From positions 1 through 46,033 of the forward strand of contig JAGBJJ010000048.1 of the NCBI GenBank assembly GCA_017934525.1: 46,033 bases of DNA, written 5' to 3'. Shown here piece by piece: positions 7,252 through 15,369 of the stretch. A model generated the notes under the pieces. The model had not been told where the DNA came from. It did not search any database and saw only the letters and a list, made by a program, of their open reading frames with translations. The stretch is from Prevotella sp. GTDB lineage: Bacteria > Bacteroidota > Bacteroidia > Bacteroidales > Bacteroidaceae. The translations under genes and the position numbers were made by a program. Positions within the stretch are counted from its first letter, which is position 1. Each line of letters starts with the position of its first letter.

Positions 7252-8340
7252 CTATGATATGGTAAATATTGTAGATGTTGTTGACTTTGTGTATGACCGC
7301 CATTTGTCGATGAGTGCCTGCATGTCGGTGGGCAGCTGGCTGCTGAAGTCCATCTGCTCGCCCGTGCGGGGATGGCGGAAGCCCAGCGTCTGGGCATGAA
7401 GCGCTTGGCGCGGACAGAGTTTGAAGCAGTTCTGTATGTAGGCTTTATACGAAGCCGTGCGCTCGCCGCGCCGTATCTCGCAGCCGCCATAGCGCTCGTC
7501 GGCGAAGAGAGGGTGTCCGATGTGTGTCATGTGGGCGCGTATCTGGTGTGTGCGCCCCGTCTCGAGCCGGCATTCCACCAAGGTGGTGAACCCGTAGCGC
7601 TCCAGCACGCGATAGTGTGTGATGGCCGGTTTGCCCACTTCAGAGTCGGGGGGGAAGACTGCCATGCGCAGGCGGTCTTTCGTGTCGCGGCCGATGTTGC
7701 CCTCGATGCGTCCCTCGTCGTCGACCACGTTGCCCCACACCAGTGCCACATAGCTGCGGTGCGTGTCGTGATGGAAGAACTGCTTGCCCAGATGCGACTT
7801 TGCCTCAGGCGTCTTGGCCACGACGAGCAGCCCGCTGGTGTCTTTGTCGATGCGGTGCACCAGTCCCACCTGCGGGTCGTTAGGGTCGTAGGTGGGCAGC
7901 TCGCGCAGATGCCATGCGATGGCATGTACCAGCGTGCCGTGGAAGTTGCCGCATCCCGGATGCACCACCATGCCGGCCGGCTTATACACCACCATCAAGT
8001 CGTCGTCTTCATAGCGCACGTCGAGCGGAATCTCTTCGGGCACGATGGTAGAGTCGTAGCGGGGGCGGTTGAGGCGCAGGGTGATGACGTCGCCTGCCCT
8101 CACCTTGTAGTTGCTCTTCACGGGTCGGTCGCCCACAAACAGGAAGCCCGCTTCGGCGGCCTGCTGTATACGATTGCGTGAGGCGTGCTGCGTGTGCTCG
8201 CAGAGATACTTGTCGATGCGCAGCGGCACCTGCCCGCGGTCCACTTCGATGCGCAGGTGCTCGTAAAGCTCTTCGTCGGCGCTTGCCGGCTGGTCGTCGG
8301 CCAGGTCCAGTTCGTCGTCCAGATATTCTTCGTCAATCAC
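7252..8340 (-). CDS. rluD: RluA/RluD-family 23S rRNA pseudouridine synthase
   Basis: The 362-residue product isomerises uridines in structured RNA, by homology in 23S rRNA. An acidic N-terminal tail leads into an S4 RNA-binding domain (VPLRIDKYLCEH... around residues 35-100). The catalytic domain has the signature VHRIDKDTSGLLVVAKT with its catalytic Asp. RTHQIRAHMTHIGHPLFADERYGG follows near residue 265. The start is a GTG four bases after the PASTA gene stop, with no better ATG nearby. Tight packing with the PASTA gene before and ddl after indicates one transcript. The symbol is by family resemblance; RluA, RluC and RluD specificities are not fully separable from sequence. Confidence 0.88.
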   Translation of the reverse strand: MIDEEYLDDELDLADDQPASADEELYEHLRIEVDRGQVPLRIDKYLCEHTQHASRNRIQQAAEAGFLFVGDRPVKSNYKVRAGDVITLRLNRPRYDSTIVPEEIPLDVRYEDDDLMVVYKPAGMVVHPGCGNFHGTLVHAIAWHLRELPTYDPNDPQVGLVHRIDKDTSGLLVVAKTPEAKSHLGKQFFHHDTHRSYVALVWGNVVDDEGRIEGNIGRDTKDRLRMAVFPPDSEVGKPAITHYRVLERYGFTTLVECRLETGRTHQIRAHMTHIGHPLFADERYGGCEIRRGERTASYKAYIQNCFKLCPRQALHAQTLGFRHPRTGEQMDFSSQLPTDMQALIDKWRSYTKSTTSTIFTIS

Positions 8341-8344
8341 GTCG

Positions 8345-9013
8345 TCAGTCCTCCTCAGTTACTTCCAGGAAATCGTCAACATCGTCGGCCTCGTTGCTGT
8401 CTGCACCCATGAAGTCGCTCATGGCGTCGCTGTCGTCGGCCGTCTCATAGTCGTCGGCCACGAGCCCGTTGCCAATGACGAGCGTCAGCACCGACTCGCG
8501 GGCCACCATGTCGCCCGCCATCACATTGCGGCCATTGCACTGAATGCCGTATACCCAGTCGCGCTCACCTTCTATGAGCCTTGGCTCTGTGAGTCGGAAT
8601 CCCATGGCCTGCAGCTTGGCTTGTGCCTCGCGGTAGCTGCTGTTGTCGATGAGGTCGGGTATCTCGAGGCGCGAGAGGGTGAGCGAGTTGATGGTCACGT
8701 AGATGGTGCGCCCCTCCTTGACCGTGGCCCCCTTGGCAGGTAACTGTGCCAGCACGCTGCCGGCCGGCAGCTTCTTGTTGTAGGCCGAGTCGTTGGCTAT
8801 GAGCTGCAGGCCCTCGGCTTTCAGTCGCTCGATGGCCGTGGAGTAGTCCATGCCATAGAGGTCGGGCACCTCCACCGTCTTGTTATGATGAGTGTAGATT
8901 GACAGCCACCAGATGAGACCGAAGATTAAGGCCACCACCACAAGAGCCATGGCCAGCAGATTGCCCCACAGCAGCGGCGACGTCAGTTTCTGTCTGAATT
9001 CTTTCGCGTTCAT
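8345..9013 (-). CDS. PASTA-domain membrane protein
   Basis: The 222-residue product begins with a short cytoplasmic segment, one membrane helix (LAMALVVVALIFGLIWWLSI, about residues 17-36), then two PASTA repeats outside (VEVPDLYGMDYSTAIERLKAEGL and RLEIPDLIDNSSYREAQAKLQAMGF). It ends in a very acidic tail. PASTA domains bind cell-wall muropeptides or beta-lactams in other proteins. There is no kinase or penicillin-binding domain here. The start is taken at the ATG 9013 because a longer frame would begin inside the promoter (-7 box 9038-9045). It heads the operon with rluD, ddl and an acyltransferase, an arrangement I recall as common in Bacteroidota. Confidence 0.88.
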   Translation of the reverse strand: MNAKEFRQKLTSPLLWGNLLAMALVVVALIFGLIWWLSIYTHHNKTVEVPDLYGMDYSTAIERLKAEGLQLIANDSAYNKKLPAGSVLAQLPAKGATVKEGRTIYVTINSLTLSRLEIPDLIDNSSYREAQAKLQAMGFRLTEPRLIEGERDWVYGIQCNGRNVMAGDMVARESVLTLVIGNGLVADDYETADDSDAMSDFMGADSNEADDVDDFLEVTEED

Positions 9014-9037
9014 AGCGTTGCATTGTATTTTGTGGCA

Positions 9038-9045
9038 CAAAGTTA
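9038..9045 (-). promoter_or_regulatory. -7 element of the PASTA-rluD-ddl operon
   Basis: The minus strand reads TAACTTTG followed by TGCC, matching TAnnTTTG. It lies 25 bases before the ATG at 9013 and excludes longer versions of the PASTA protein. Confidence 0.75.
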
Positions 9046-9156
9046 TAAAAAAAAGGTGTAAGTGACGAACAAAACGACGAATAATTTCATTTTCTACCCT
9101 TTAAAACTTGACATTTGCTGGCATGGGTATTGAAAAAAGGCGGTAAGGCACATATT

Positions 9157-9191
9157 TGCAACTGGGTTGCACGATGTTTTCCGTAACTTTG
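9157..9191 (+). promoter_or_regulatory. Promoter and possible operator of the metal ATPase
   Basis: TAACTTTG at 9184-9191, followed by CACC, is a good -7 box. Just upstream, TGCAAC (9157-9162) and GTTGCA (9166-9171) form an inverted repeat with a three-base spacer that overlaps the expected -33 region. This is where a metal-responsive repressor or activator could bind. The operator role is inference from position and symmetry only. Confidence 0.6.
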
Positions 9192-9216
9192 CACCCGAGA
9201 ATAAATACGTAAGAAG

Positions 9217-11253
9217 ATGAAGAACGAAGAAACACCCCGCGATGCTCACTGCGAGCACCACCATCACCATCACCACGGCGACTGCTGCGGCCACGGTCAT
9301 CACCACGGCGACTGCTGCGGCCACGACCACCATCATCATCACGAGCACGACGGCAGTATGCGGCGCCAGCTGCTGCTCATCGGTCTGACGGCCTGTCTGC
9401 TCGTGGCAGCCGTCATCGTTGAGAAAACCTTCGCGCTGCCGGTGTGGCAGCTGCTGATAATCTATCTGGTGCCTTATCTGCTCATAGGCCATGACACGCT
9501 CAGGGAAGCAATTGAAGGCCTGCTCCACGGCGAAGCCTTCAATGAGCATTTCCTCATGTCGGTGGCCACCATCGGGGCCCTGTGCATCGGTTTCCTGCCT
9601 GGCGCCGAGACGCAGTTTCCTGAAGCCGTGTTCGTGATGCTCTTCTTTCAGGTGGGCGAGCTCTTTGAGGGCTATGCCGAAGGCAAGAGCCGCGCCAGCA
9701 TTGCCCATCTGATGGACATACGCCCCGACGTGGCCAGCGTGTGGCGCGGCGGTGCTGAGCTTGCCGTGTCGCCTGCCGAGGTGGCCGTAGGTGAGACCAT
9801 CGTGGTGAAGCCTGGCGAGAAGATACCCCTCGACGGCGTGGTGACTGACGGCGTATCGGCTCTCAACACCGTAGCCCTGACGGGCGAAAGCGTGCCGCGA
9901 CAGGTGGGTGTGGGCGACGAGGTGGCGTCGGGCTGTGTCAACCTGTCGGGGCTCATCAGGGTGCGCACCACCAAGACCTTCGGCGAGAGCACTGCCTCGA
10001 AGATTATCGAACTGGTGGAGCACGCCGGCGAGCATAAGTCGAAGAGCGAGACCTTCATCACCCGCTTTGCCCGCATCTACACCCCCGTAGTGGTGGTGGC
10101 CGCCGTGGTGCTGGCCGTGGCGCCCCCGCTGGCCATAGCTGCCTGTGCTGACGGCGGCACCTCGTTCGTGGCCCTCTTCCCCGAGTGGCTCTATCGGGCA
10201 CTGATGTTCCTGGTGGTGTCATGCCCCTGCGCGCTGGTCATCAGCGTGCCCCTGACGTTCTTCGGCGGCATAGGCGGTGCGTCGCGCCACGGCATACTCA
10301 TCAAGGGTGCCAATTATATGGATGTGCTGTCGAAGGTAGGCACGGTGGTGTTCGACAAGACCGGCACGCTCACCCGCGGGCAATTTGCTGTGGAGGCTAT
10401 ACACCCCGAACACGGCGGCGACAACCGTCTGCTCCATCTGGCAGCCCATGTGGAGCATTTCTCCACGCATCCCATAGGCGCAGCCCTGCGTGAAGCCTTC
10501 CCCGACGAGGCCACCGACGGCTGCCGTGTGAGCGACGTGGAGGAAATAGCCGGGCAGGGCATCCGTGCCCGTGTGGGCGGCGATGTGGTGTGTGTGGGCA
10601 ACACGAAGATGATGGATACCGCCGGTGCCCACTGGCATGAGTGCACGCTGCCCGGAACCATCATCCATGTGGCCATCAACGGCGATTATGCAGGCCACAT
10701 CGTGATTAGCGACCAGCTGAAAGACGACAGTCGTGAGGCTGTGGAGCAGCTGAAGCAGCTGGGCGTGGCGCGCATCGTGATGCTTACCGGCGACCGCAGC
10801 GAGGTGGCTGCCCGCGTGGCCACGCGCCTGCAGCTGACCGAACACTATGCCGAACTGCTGCCTGCCGACAAGCTACAACACATGGAGCGCCTGCTCGCTG
10901 AGCAGTCGGCGGGCAGCCGACTGGCTTTCGTGGGCGATGGTATCAATGATGCGCCTGTGCTGGCTCGTGCCGACGTGGGTGTCGCCATGGGCGCACTGGG
11001 CAGTGATGCTGCCATCGAGGCTGCCGACGTGGTGATTATGGACGACCAGCCGTCGAAGGTGGCCCGGGCCATCGCCGTTGCCCGCCGCACGTTGGCCATC
11101 GCGCGCCAGAACGTGGTGTTTGCCATCGGGGTGAAGGTGGCCGTGCTTCTGCTGGCAGCCTGCGGCGCCGCCACGATGTGGATGGCCGTCTTTGCCGACG
11201 TGGGTGTCACGGTGCTGGCCGTGCTCAACGCCATGCGCGCCCTGCGGCAGTAG
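9217..11253 (+). CDS. Heavy-metal P1B-type ATPase with His/Cys-rich N-terminus (Zn/Cd/Pb type)
   Basis: The 678-residue product is a metal-exporting ATPase of the inner membrane. The first 46 residues hold runs of His and two copies of GDCCGH followed by HHH. This replaces the usual ferredoxin-like metal-binding domain. The transmembrane CPC motif (SCPCALV, about residues 335-341), the phosphorylation site DKTGTLT (D380), the P1B-specific STHPIG (near 418) and GDGINDAP (near 573) are all intact. TGES lies in the actuator domain. The CPC motif and ZntA-like arrangement suggest divalent soft metals such as Zn, Cd or Pb rather than Cu, but selectivity is not proven. It is monocistronic, divergent from the PASTA operon, with its own promoter and a shared terminator toward rpmH. 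Confidence 0.92.
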   Translation: MKNEETPRDAHCEHHHHHHHGDCCGHGHHHGDCCGHDHHHHHEHDGSMRRQLLLIGLTACLLVAAVIVEKTFALPVWQLLIIYLVPYLLIGHDTLREAIEGLLHGEAFNEHFLMSVATIGALCIGFLPGAETQFPEAVFVMLFFQVGELFEGYAEGKSRASIAHLMDIRPDVASVWRGGAELAVSPAEVAVGETIVVKPGEKIPLDGVVTDGVSALNTVALTGESVPRQVGVGDEVASGCVNLSGLIRVRTTKTFGESTASKIIELVEHAGEHKSKSETFITRFARIYTPVVVVAAVVLAVAPPLAIAACADGGTSFVALFPEWLYRALMFLVVSCPCALVISVPLTFFGGIGGASRHGILIKGANYMDVLSKVGTVVFDKTGTLTRGQFAVEAIHPEHGGDNRLLHLAAHVEHFSTHPIGAALREAFPDEATDGCRVSDVEEIAGQGIRARVGGDVVCVGNTKMMDTAGAHWHECTLPGTIIHVAINGDYAGHIVISDQLKDDSREAVEQLKQLGVARIVMLTGDRSEVAARVATRLQLTEHYAELLPADKLQHMERLLAEQSAGSRLAFVGDGINDAPVLARADVGVAMGALGSDAAIEAADVVIMDDQPSKVARAIAVARRTLAIARQNVVFAIGVKVAVLLLAACGAATMWMAVFADVGVTVLAVLNAMRALRQ

Positions 11254-11266
11254 CCCGACGCTGCGT

Positions 11267-11306
11267 GCAAAGCGGTCTGGCGCCTCTGCTCGTCGGGCCG
11301 CTTTGC
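11267..11306 (+). terminator. Hairpin after the metal ATPase
   Basis: GCAAAGCGG (11267-11275) pairs with CCGCTTTGC (11298-11306). No T-run follows, so this is a weak terminator candidate or an RNA 3'-end stabiliser. The better terminator is the next hairpin at 11356-11389. Confidence 0.4.
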
Positions 11307-11355
11307 TGTGTGCACAAAGGCGGTGCGGAGATGCCGGGGACTACATACATACAAC

Positions 11356-11389
11356 AAACGGAGCTATGCACTTCGGCATAGCCCCGTTT
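11356..11389. terminator. Bidirectional terminator between metal ATPase and rpmH
   Basis: AAACGGAGCTATGC (11356-11369) pairs with GCATAGCCCCGTTT (11376-11389), with one mismatch and a six-base loop. T-rich sequence follows on both strands. It lies between the convergent ATPase gene and rpmH. Confidence 0.75.
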
Positions 11390-11418
11390 ATTCGTCGTCT
11401 TGCAACGTCAGCAGAATA

Positions 11419-11574
11419 TTACTTCCCGTGACGCTCACTTGAAACGGTCAACTTCTTGCGACCTTTTGCGCGGCGTGAAGCCAGGACGCGGCGGCCATTC
11501 TTCGTGGCCATGCGCTCGCGGAAACCATGCTTGTTCACGCGGCGACGATTGTGCGGCTGAAATGTTCTTTTCAT
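11419..11574 (-). CDS. rpmH: 50S ribosomal protein L34
   Basis: A 51-residue product on the minus strand, too short for most gene-calling cut-offs. It starts [18 protein letters not shown] and continues with [20 protein letters not shown], then [13 protein letters not shown]. This is the basic L34 protein, nearly invariant in bacteria: the MKRTFQP start and the [12 protein letters not shown] segment are diagnostic. L34 sits in the large ribosomal subunit. A strong promoter (-33 TTG complement at 11648-11650, -7 at 11620-11627) precedes it. Unlike in many bacteria, rnpA is not adjacent. It is divergent from efp, so two translation genes share this 170-bp control region. Confidence 0.97.
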   Translation of the reverse strand: MKRTFQPHNRRRVNKHGFRERMATKNGRRVLASRRAKGRKKLTVSSERHGK

Positions 11575-11619
11575 TGCTTTTACTATTATGTTTTGTTAAT
11601 ATTCGAGCGTTTCGGGCTG

Positions 11620-11650
11620 CAAAATTACACAAATCTTTTTAATTACGCAA
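11620..11650 (-). promoter_or_regulatory. rpmH promoter
   Basis: The minus strand shows TTG (complement of 11648-11650), 20 bases, then TAATTTTG (complement of 11620-11627) and CAGCCC. Both spacing and boxes match the Bacteroidota consensus. Confidence 0.8.
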
Positions 11651-11701
11651 GAAAACAACGAAATTTAGCTAAAGATTTTATGTTTTTTTCGGAAAAATGC
11701 G

Positions 11702-11709
11702 TACCTTTG
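11702..11709 (+). promoter_or_regulatory. -7 element of the efp promoter
   Basis: TACCTTTG followed by CACCC. The flanking sequence (TTCGGAAAAA before, CAnAAATCA-like after) is nearly the same as at the presumed rRNA promoter at 45930-45937, which suggests that both are high-output promoters. Confidence 0.8.
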
Positions 11710-11745
11710 CACCCAGAAATCAAAAATTACATTATTTTAAACTGT

Positions 11746-12312
11746 ATGATTAACTCACAAGACATTAAGAAAGGCACCGCTATCCGTATGGACGGCGCCA
11801 TCTGGGTTTGCATCGACTTCCAGCATCGCAAGCCGGGTAAAGGTAACACCATCATGAACATCAAGCTGAAGAACGTCAGCGACGGCCGCGTGCTGGAGCG
11901 CCGCTACAACATCGGCGAGAAGCTCGAGGACGTCGTCATCGAGCGCCGCCCCTACCAGTATCTCTATGAGGATCAGTCGGGACGCATCTTCATGAATCAG
12001 GAGACCTTCGAGCAGATTCCCATCGACAACGAGCTCGTCATCGGCCATGAGTATATGAAGGAGAGCGACATTGTGGAAGTGGTGAGCGACACCACCGACG
12101 GCACCGTGCTCTATGCCGAAATGCCTGTGAAGACCGTGCTGCGCGTCACTCACTCGGAGCCTGGTATCAAGGGCGACACCGCCACCAACACCCTGAAGCC
12201 CGCCATCGTAGAGACCGGCGCTGAGGTGCGTGTGCCCCTGTTCATCAACGAGGGCGACCTCATTCAGGTCGACACCCGCGACGGCAGCTATCTGGCCCGT
12301 GCCAAGGAGTAA
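11746..12312 (+). CDS. efp: Elongation factor P
   Basis: EF-P relieves ribosome stalling at proline stretches. The 188-residue product has the standard length and three-domain layout. Domain I carries the tip loop HRKPGKGN, whose lysine in PGKG is the site modified in many bacteria. Domains II and III carry the family signatures EYMKESDIVEVV and EPGIKGDTATNTLKPA, the latter being the EF-P hallmark (GDTA..tKPA..TGA). The ATG at 11746 is chosen because it gives MINSQDIKKG, the usual EF-P N-terminus, and because longer frames would start upstream of or inside the promoter. It is divergent from rpmH and followed by a module-built inverted repeat and the glycosyltransferase gene. Confidence 0.97.
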   Translation: MINSQDIKKGTAIRMDGAIWVCIDFQHRKPGKGNTIMNIKLKNVSDGRVLERRYNIGEKLEDVVIERRPYQYLYEDQSGRIFMNQETFEQIPIDNELVIGHEYMKESDIVEVVSDTTDGTVLYAEMPVKTVLRVTHSEPGIKGDTATNTLKPAIVETGAEVRVPLFINEGDLIQVDTRDGSYLARAKE

Positions 12313-12324
12313 CTCTCTTCTTCC

Positions 12325-12414
12325 GTTCATAGTTCATAGTGCATAGTTCATAGTAGGTCTGTGTCCCCTGGCTTTGCATCAGGAACTATGAGCCATGCAC
12401 TAAGAATTATGAAC
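12325..12414. repeat. 30-bp module-built inverted repeat covering a start codon
   Basis: Left arm 12325-12354 is built from GTTCATAGT and variants. Right arm 12385-12414 is its reverse complement at 26 of 30 positions, and 28 of 30 if G-U pairs count. The loop is 30 bases. The right arm contains the ATG of the next gene (12409-12411). It may act as efp terminator, translation control hairpin, or simply be a copy of a dispersed repeat of the kind common between Prevotella genes. Confidence 0.75.
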
Positions 12415-13476
12415 TACTCAATCATCGTTCCCGTCTACAACCGGCCTGACGAGGTCGACGAACTTCTGCAGAGCCTATGCCTGCAGAGAGTGAAAGATTT
12501 TGAGGTGATAATCGTTGAAGACGGTTCGAAAAACAAGTGCAAGGATGTCTGCGACAAGTATGCGGGCATCCTTGACTTGCATTATTACTACAAGGACAAC
12601 AGCGGGCCGGGGCAGAGTCGTAACTACGGTGCCGAACGGGCCCGGGGCCAGTGGCTCATCGTGCTCGACTCGGATGTGGTGCTGCCTGACGATTACCTCG
12701 CTCATGTCAGTGAAGAATTAGCTCCTGAGCAGAGCGGCGAAAGCGTGCTGAGAGAGAGGTGTGACGCCTGGGGCGGCCCCGATGCCGCCAACCCTTCGTT
12801 CACACCGGTGCAGAAGGCCATTAGCTACTCCATGACCTCTTTTTTCACCACTGGCGGCATACGCGGCGGCAAGGGGAAGAAGATGGATAAGTTCTACCCC
12901 CGCTCGTTCAACATGGGTATCCGCCGCGACGTCTACCTCAGCTTGGGTGGATTCTCGAAGATGCGCTTCGGCGAAGACATCGACTTCAGCTACCGCATCG
13001 TTGAGGCTGGCTATCGCACGGCACTGCTGCCCTCGGCCTGGGTGTGGCACAAGCGGCGCACCGACTTCAGGAAGTTCTTCCGGCAGGTATACAACAGCGG
13101 CATTGCCCGCATCAACCTCTCGAAGCGTCATCCCGGCACGCTGAAGCTTGTCCACCTGCTTCCCGCCGTCTTCACCGTGGGTGTCATCGGTCTTGTGCTC
13201 ATCTCTGCCGTCGGCCGTGCTCTGATGCACTACATCGACCCCGACCGCTTCTACTGGATGTGCTTCGCCCCGTGGCTGCCTATATTATTATATAGTGGTG
13301 TCATCTTCGTTGACTCTGCGTTGAAGAACAAGAGCCTGAAGGTGGGGCTGCTCAGCGTGCCCGCCGCCTTCGTGCAGCTCATGGGCTATGGTATGGGGTT
13401 CATTGAGAGCTGGTGGAAACGCTGCGTGCTGAAGAGAGACGAGTTTACGGCCTTCGAGAAAAACTTCTATCAATGA
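12409..13476 (+). CDS. Family 2 glycosyltransferase with C-terminal membrane segments
   Basis: The 355-residue product starts MNYSIIVPVYNRPDEVDELL, the standard GT-A nucleotide-sugar binding start. EDGSKNKCKDVC follows, then the donor-binding acidic motif LDSDVVLPDD (residues near 85). The second conserved acidic site is RFGEDIDFSYRI, with the acceptor-side WHKRRTDFRKFFRQ. The last 100 residues have two or three hydrophobic helices (VFTVGVIGLVLISAV, FAPWLPILLYSGVIFVDS), so it is membrane-attached. It transfers a sugar to an unknown surface glycan or lipid. The ATG at 12409 is preferred because the family motif begins right there, although it sits in a hairpin arm. It overlaps radC by four bases (ATGA). 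Confidence 0.88.
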   Translation: MNYSIIVPVYNRPDEVDELLQSLCLQRVKDFEVIIVEDGSKNKCKDVCDKYAGILDLHYYYKDNSGPGQSRNYGAERARGQWLIVLDSDVVLPDDYLAHVSEELAPEQSGESVLRERCDAWGGPDAANPSFTPVQKAISYSMTSFFTTGGIRGGKGKKMDKFYPRSFNMGIRRDVYLSLGGFSKMRFGEDIDFSYRIVEAGYRTALLPSAWVWHKRRTDFRKFFRQVYNSGIARINLSKRHPGTLKLVHLLPAVFTVGVIGLVLISAVGRALMHYIDPDRFYWMCFAPWLPILLYSGVIFVDSALKNKSLKVGLLSVPAAFVQLMGYGMGFIESWWKRCVLKRDEFTAFEKNFYQ

Positions 13477-14162
13477 GCGAGCGACTGACGATAGCCAACT
13501 GGTCGCCCGACGACCAGCCCCGCGAGAAGTTGCGCGACCACGGACCCGAGACGCTGAGCAACGCCGAGCTGATAGCCATACTGATAGGCTCCGGACGCCC
13601 TGGCGTGACGGCCGTTGAGCTGATGCAGCAGATACTCAGCGATTGCAACAATAATCTCAATACGCTGGGCAAGAAAAGCATCCACGACCTCTGTCAGTAT
13701 AACGGCATCGGCGAGGCCAAGGCCATCACTATCCTCGCCGCCTGCGAGCTGGGCAAGCGCCGGCAGGCCGAGACGCCCGAGCAGCGTCCCGAGCTGAACA
13801 GTGCCACACGCGTCTATAACCACATGCACCCGCTGATGCAAGACCTCGACGTGGAGGAGTTCTGGGTGCTGCTCCTGAACCAGAGCTTCCGTCTGATTAA
13901 GAAGGTACGTATTGCCCACGGCGGCATCTCGGAAGTGAGTGTCGACGTGCGCATCATCATGCGCGAGGCAGTGCTTTCCAATGCCACCATTCTGGCCGTG
14001 TGCCACAATCATCCCAGCGGCAGCATACGCCCCAGCCGGCAAGACGACGACCTCACCCTGCGCATCAAGAAGGCATGCGATGTGATGCGCCTGTATCTTA
14101 TGGACCACGTCATCATCACCGACGGACAATACTTTTCCTACCACGAATCAGGCAGATTGTAG
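13473..14162 (+). CDS. radC: RadC-family JAB/MPN domain protein
   Basis: The 229-residue product begins with WSPDDQPREKLRDHGPETLSNAELIAILIGSG, the helix-hairpin-helix UPF0758 N-terminus. It continues with LCQYNGIGEAKAITILAACELGKRR. The C-terminal JAB1/MPN metal site is VCHNHPSGSIRPSRQDDDLT, with the two His and the Ser/Asp ligands intact. The family was once linked to DNA repair but its function is unresolved. A link to recombination or processing of branched DNA has been proposed. The start codon overlaps the stop codon of the glycosyltransferase gene, which implies coupled translation. Confidence 0.93.
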   Translation: MSERLTIANWSPDDQPREKLRDHGPETLSNAELIAILIGSGRPGVTAVELMQQILSDCNNNLNTLGKKSIHDLCQYNGIGEAKAITILAACELGKRRQAETPEQRPELNSATRVYNHMHPLMQDLDVEEFWVLLLNQSFRLIKKVRIAHGGISEVSVDVRIIMREAVLSNATILAVCHNHPSGSIRPSRQDDDLTLRIKKACDVMRLYLMDHVIITDGQYFSYHESGRL

Positions 14163-14171
14163 GCTTTTTAT

Positions 14172-14202
14172 TTTGTAGTTTGCGCTTTTTGCATTATCTT
14201 TG
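14172..14202 (+). promoter_or_regulatory. Promoter of the DUF59 gene and lpxH
   Basis: TTTG (ending at 14175) and TATCTTTG (14195-14202) are 19 bases apart, in the gap after radC. The transcript would start about 8 bases before the ATG at 14218, a short leader. Confidence 0.7.
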
Positions 14203-14217
14203 CAAACAAAAAGAAAA

Positions 14218-14577
14218 ATGACGCAAGCAGAGAAAACCACTATGGAGGAGCGCATCGTCGATGTGCTCAAAACGGTCTACGACCCCGAGATACCTGTAAA
14301 CATCTACGACCTGGGCATGATCTATAAGATTGATGTGAAAGCCGACAAGGCAGCCCCTCAGGGCTCCCCAGACAATGGCGGGGAAGTCACCGTCGACCTC
14401 GACATGACGTTTACCGCTCCCAACTGTCCCGCCGCCGACTTCATCCTCGAGGATGTGCGCACGAAGGTAGAGAGTCTGGAGGGCGTGAAGGTCGCCAATG
14501 TCAACCTTGTCTTCGAGCCCGCCTGGGATCAGTCGATGATGAGTGAAGAAGCTCGCGTCGAACTGGGTTTTGAGTGA
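14218..14577 (+). CDS. DUF59/MIP18-family iron-sulfur assembly protein (SufT-like)
   Basis: The 119-residue product has the family core: VLKTVYDPEIPVNIYDLGMIYKI near the N-terminus, a variable glycine-rich insert, then MTFTAPNCPAADFI and NVNLVFEPAWDQSMMSEEARVELG. The cysteine in the PNCP motif is the proposed cluster or thiol site. Relatives (SufT, PaaD N-terminal domain, MIP18) help insert Fe-S clusters into target proteins. The ATG at 14218 is 16 bases after the -7 box, and a longer frame would start in the promoter. No suf genes are adjacent. lpxH follows after 22 bases. Confidence 0.88.
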   Translation: MTQAEKTTMEERIVDVLKTVYDPEIPVNIYDLGMIYKIDVKADKAAPQGSPDNGGEVTVDLDMTFTAPNCPAADFILEDVRTKVESLEGVKVANVNLVFEPAWDQSMMSEEARVELGFE

Positions 14578-14599
14578 GCACCTAAAAAAACATGCCACA

Positions 14600-15364
14600 A
14601 TGAAACAGATATTTTTCTTAAGCGACGCCCATCTCGGTTCTTGGGCCCTCGACCACAAGCGCATGCAGGAGCGGCGCCTGGTGCGATTCCTTGATTCTAT
14701 CAAGACGAAGGCGGCGGCCGTCTATCTGCTCGGCGATATGTTCGACTTCTGGTATGAATATCGCTATGTGGTGCCGCGTGGCTACACCCGCTTCCTCGGC
14801 AAACTCTCGGAACTGACCGACATGGGCGTCGAGGTGCATTATTTCACCGGCAACCACGACATATGGGCCTACAATTATCTGGAGCGCGAGTGTGGCGTTA
14901 TACTGCATAAACAGCCGCTCACCACCGAAATCTATGGTAAGATATTCTATCTGGCTCACGGCGACGGACTGGGCGACCCCGACAAGAAGTTCAAACTCAT
15001 TCGCGCCATGTTTCACAACAGAACGTGCCAGCGCCTGTTCTCGGCCATCCATCCCCGCTGGGGCATGTGGTTCGGGCTTACGTGGGCCAAGCACTCCCGC
15101 ATGAAACGACCCACCGGCGAAGAGCCTCCCTACATGGGCGAGAACCGCGAACACCTTATCCTATACACGAAGAAATACATACAGTATCACTCCAACGTAG
15201 ACTACTTCATCTATGGACACCGCCATATCGAGGTTGATTTGCAGCTCACAAAGAAGGCCCGTGTCATCATCCTCGGCGATTGGATTTCGCAGTTCAGCTA
15301 TGTCGTCTGGGACGGCGAGCACCTCTTCATGTCACAGTATATAGAAGGCGAAAGCCAAATATAG
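14600..15364 (+). CDS. lpxH: UDP-2,3-diacylglucosamine hydrolase
   Basis: The 254-residue product is a calcineurin-like metallophosphoesterase that cleaves UDP-2,3-diacylglucosamine to lipid X during lipid A synthesis. All metal-binding motifs are present in order: FLSDAHLGSW, LLGDMFDFWYEY, FTGNHDIW, LAHGDGLG and YGHRHIEVD. The N-terminal SDAHLG starts eight residues after the ATG at 14600, which fixes the start. The variant is the Bacteroidota LpxH-like form, somewhat longer than the E. coli enzyme. It shares a transcript with the DUF59 gene. Downstream the DNA is scarred by gene remnants. Confidence 0.9.
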   Translation: MKQIFFLSDAHLGSWALDHKRMQERRLVRFLDSIKTKAAAVYLLGDMFDFWYEYRYVVPRGYTRFLGKLSELTDMGVEVHYFTGNHDIWAYNYLERECGVILHKQPLTTEIYGKIFYLAHGDGLGDPDKKFKLIRAMFHNRTCQRLFSAIHPRWGMWFGLTWAKHSRMKRPTGEEPPYMGENREHLILYTKKYIQYHSNVDYFIYGHRHIEVDLQLTKKARVIILGDWISQFSYVVWDGEHLFMSQYIEGESQI

Positions 15365-15369
15365 CATGA

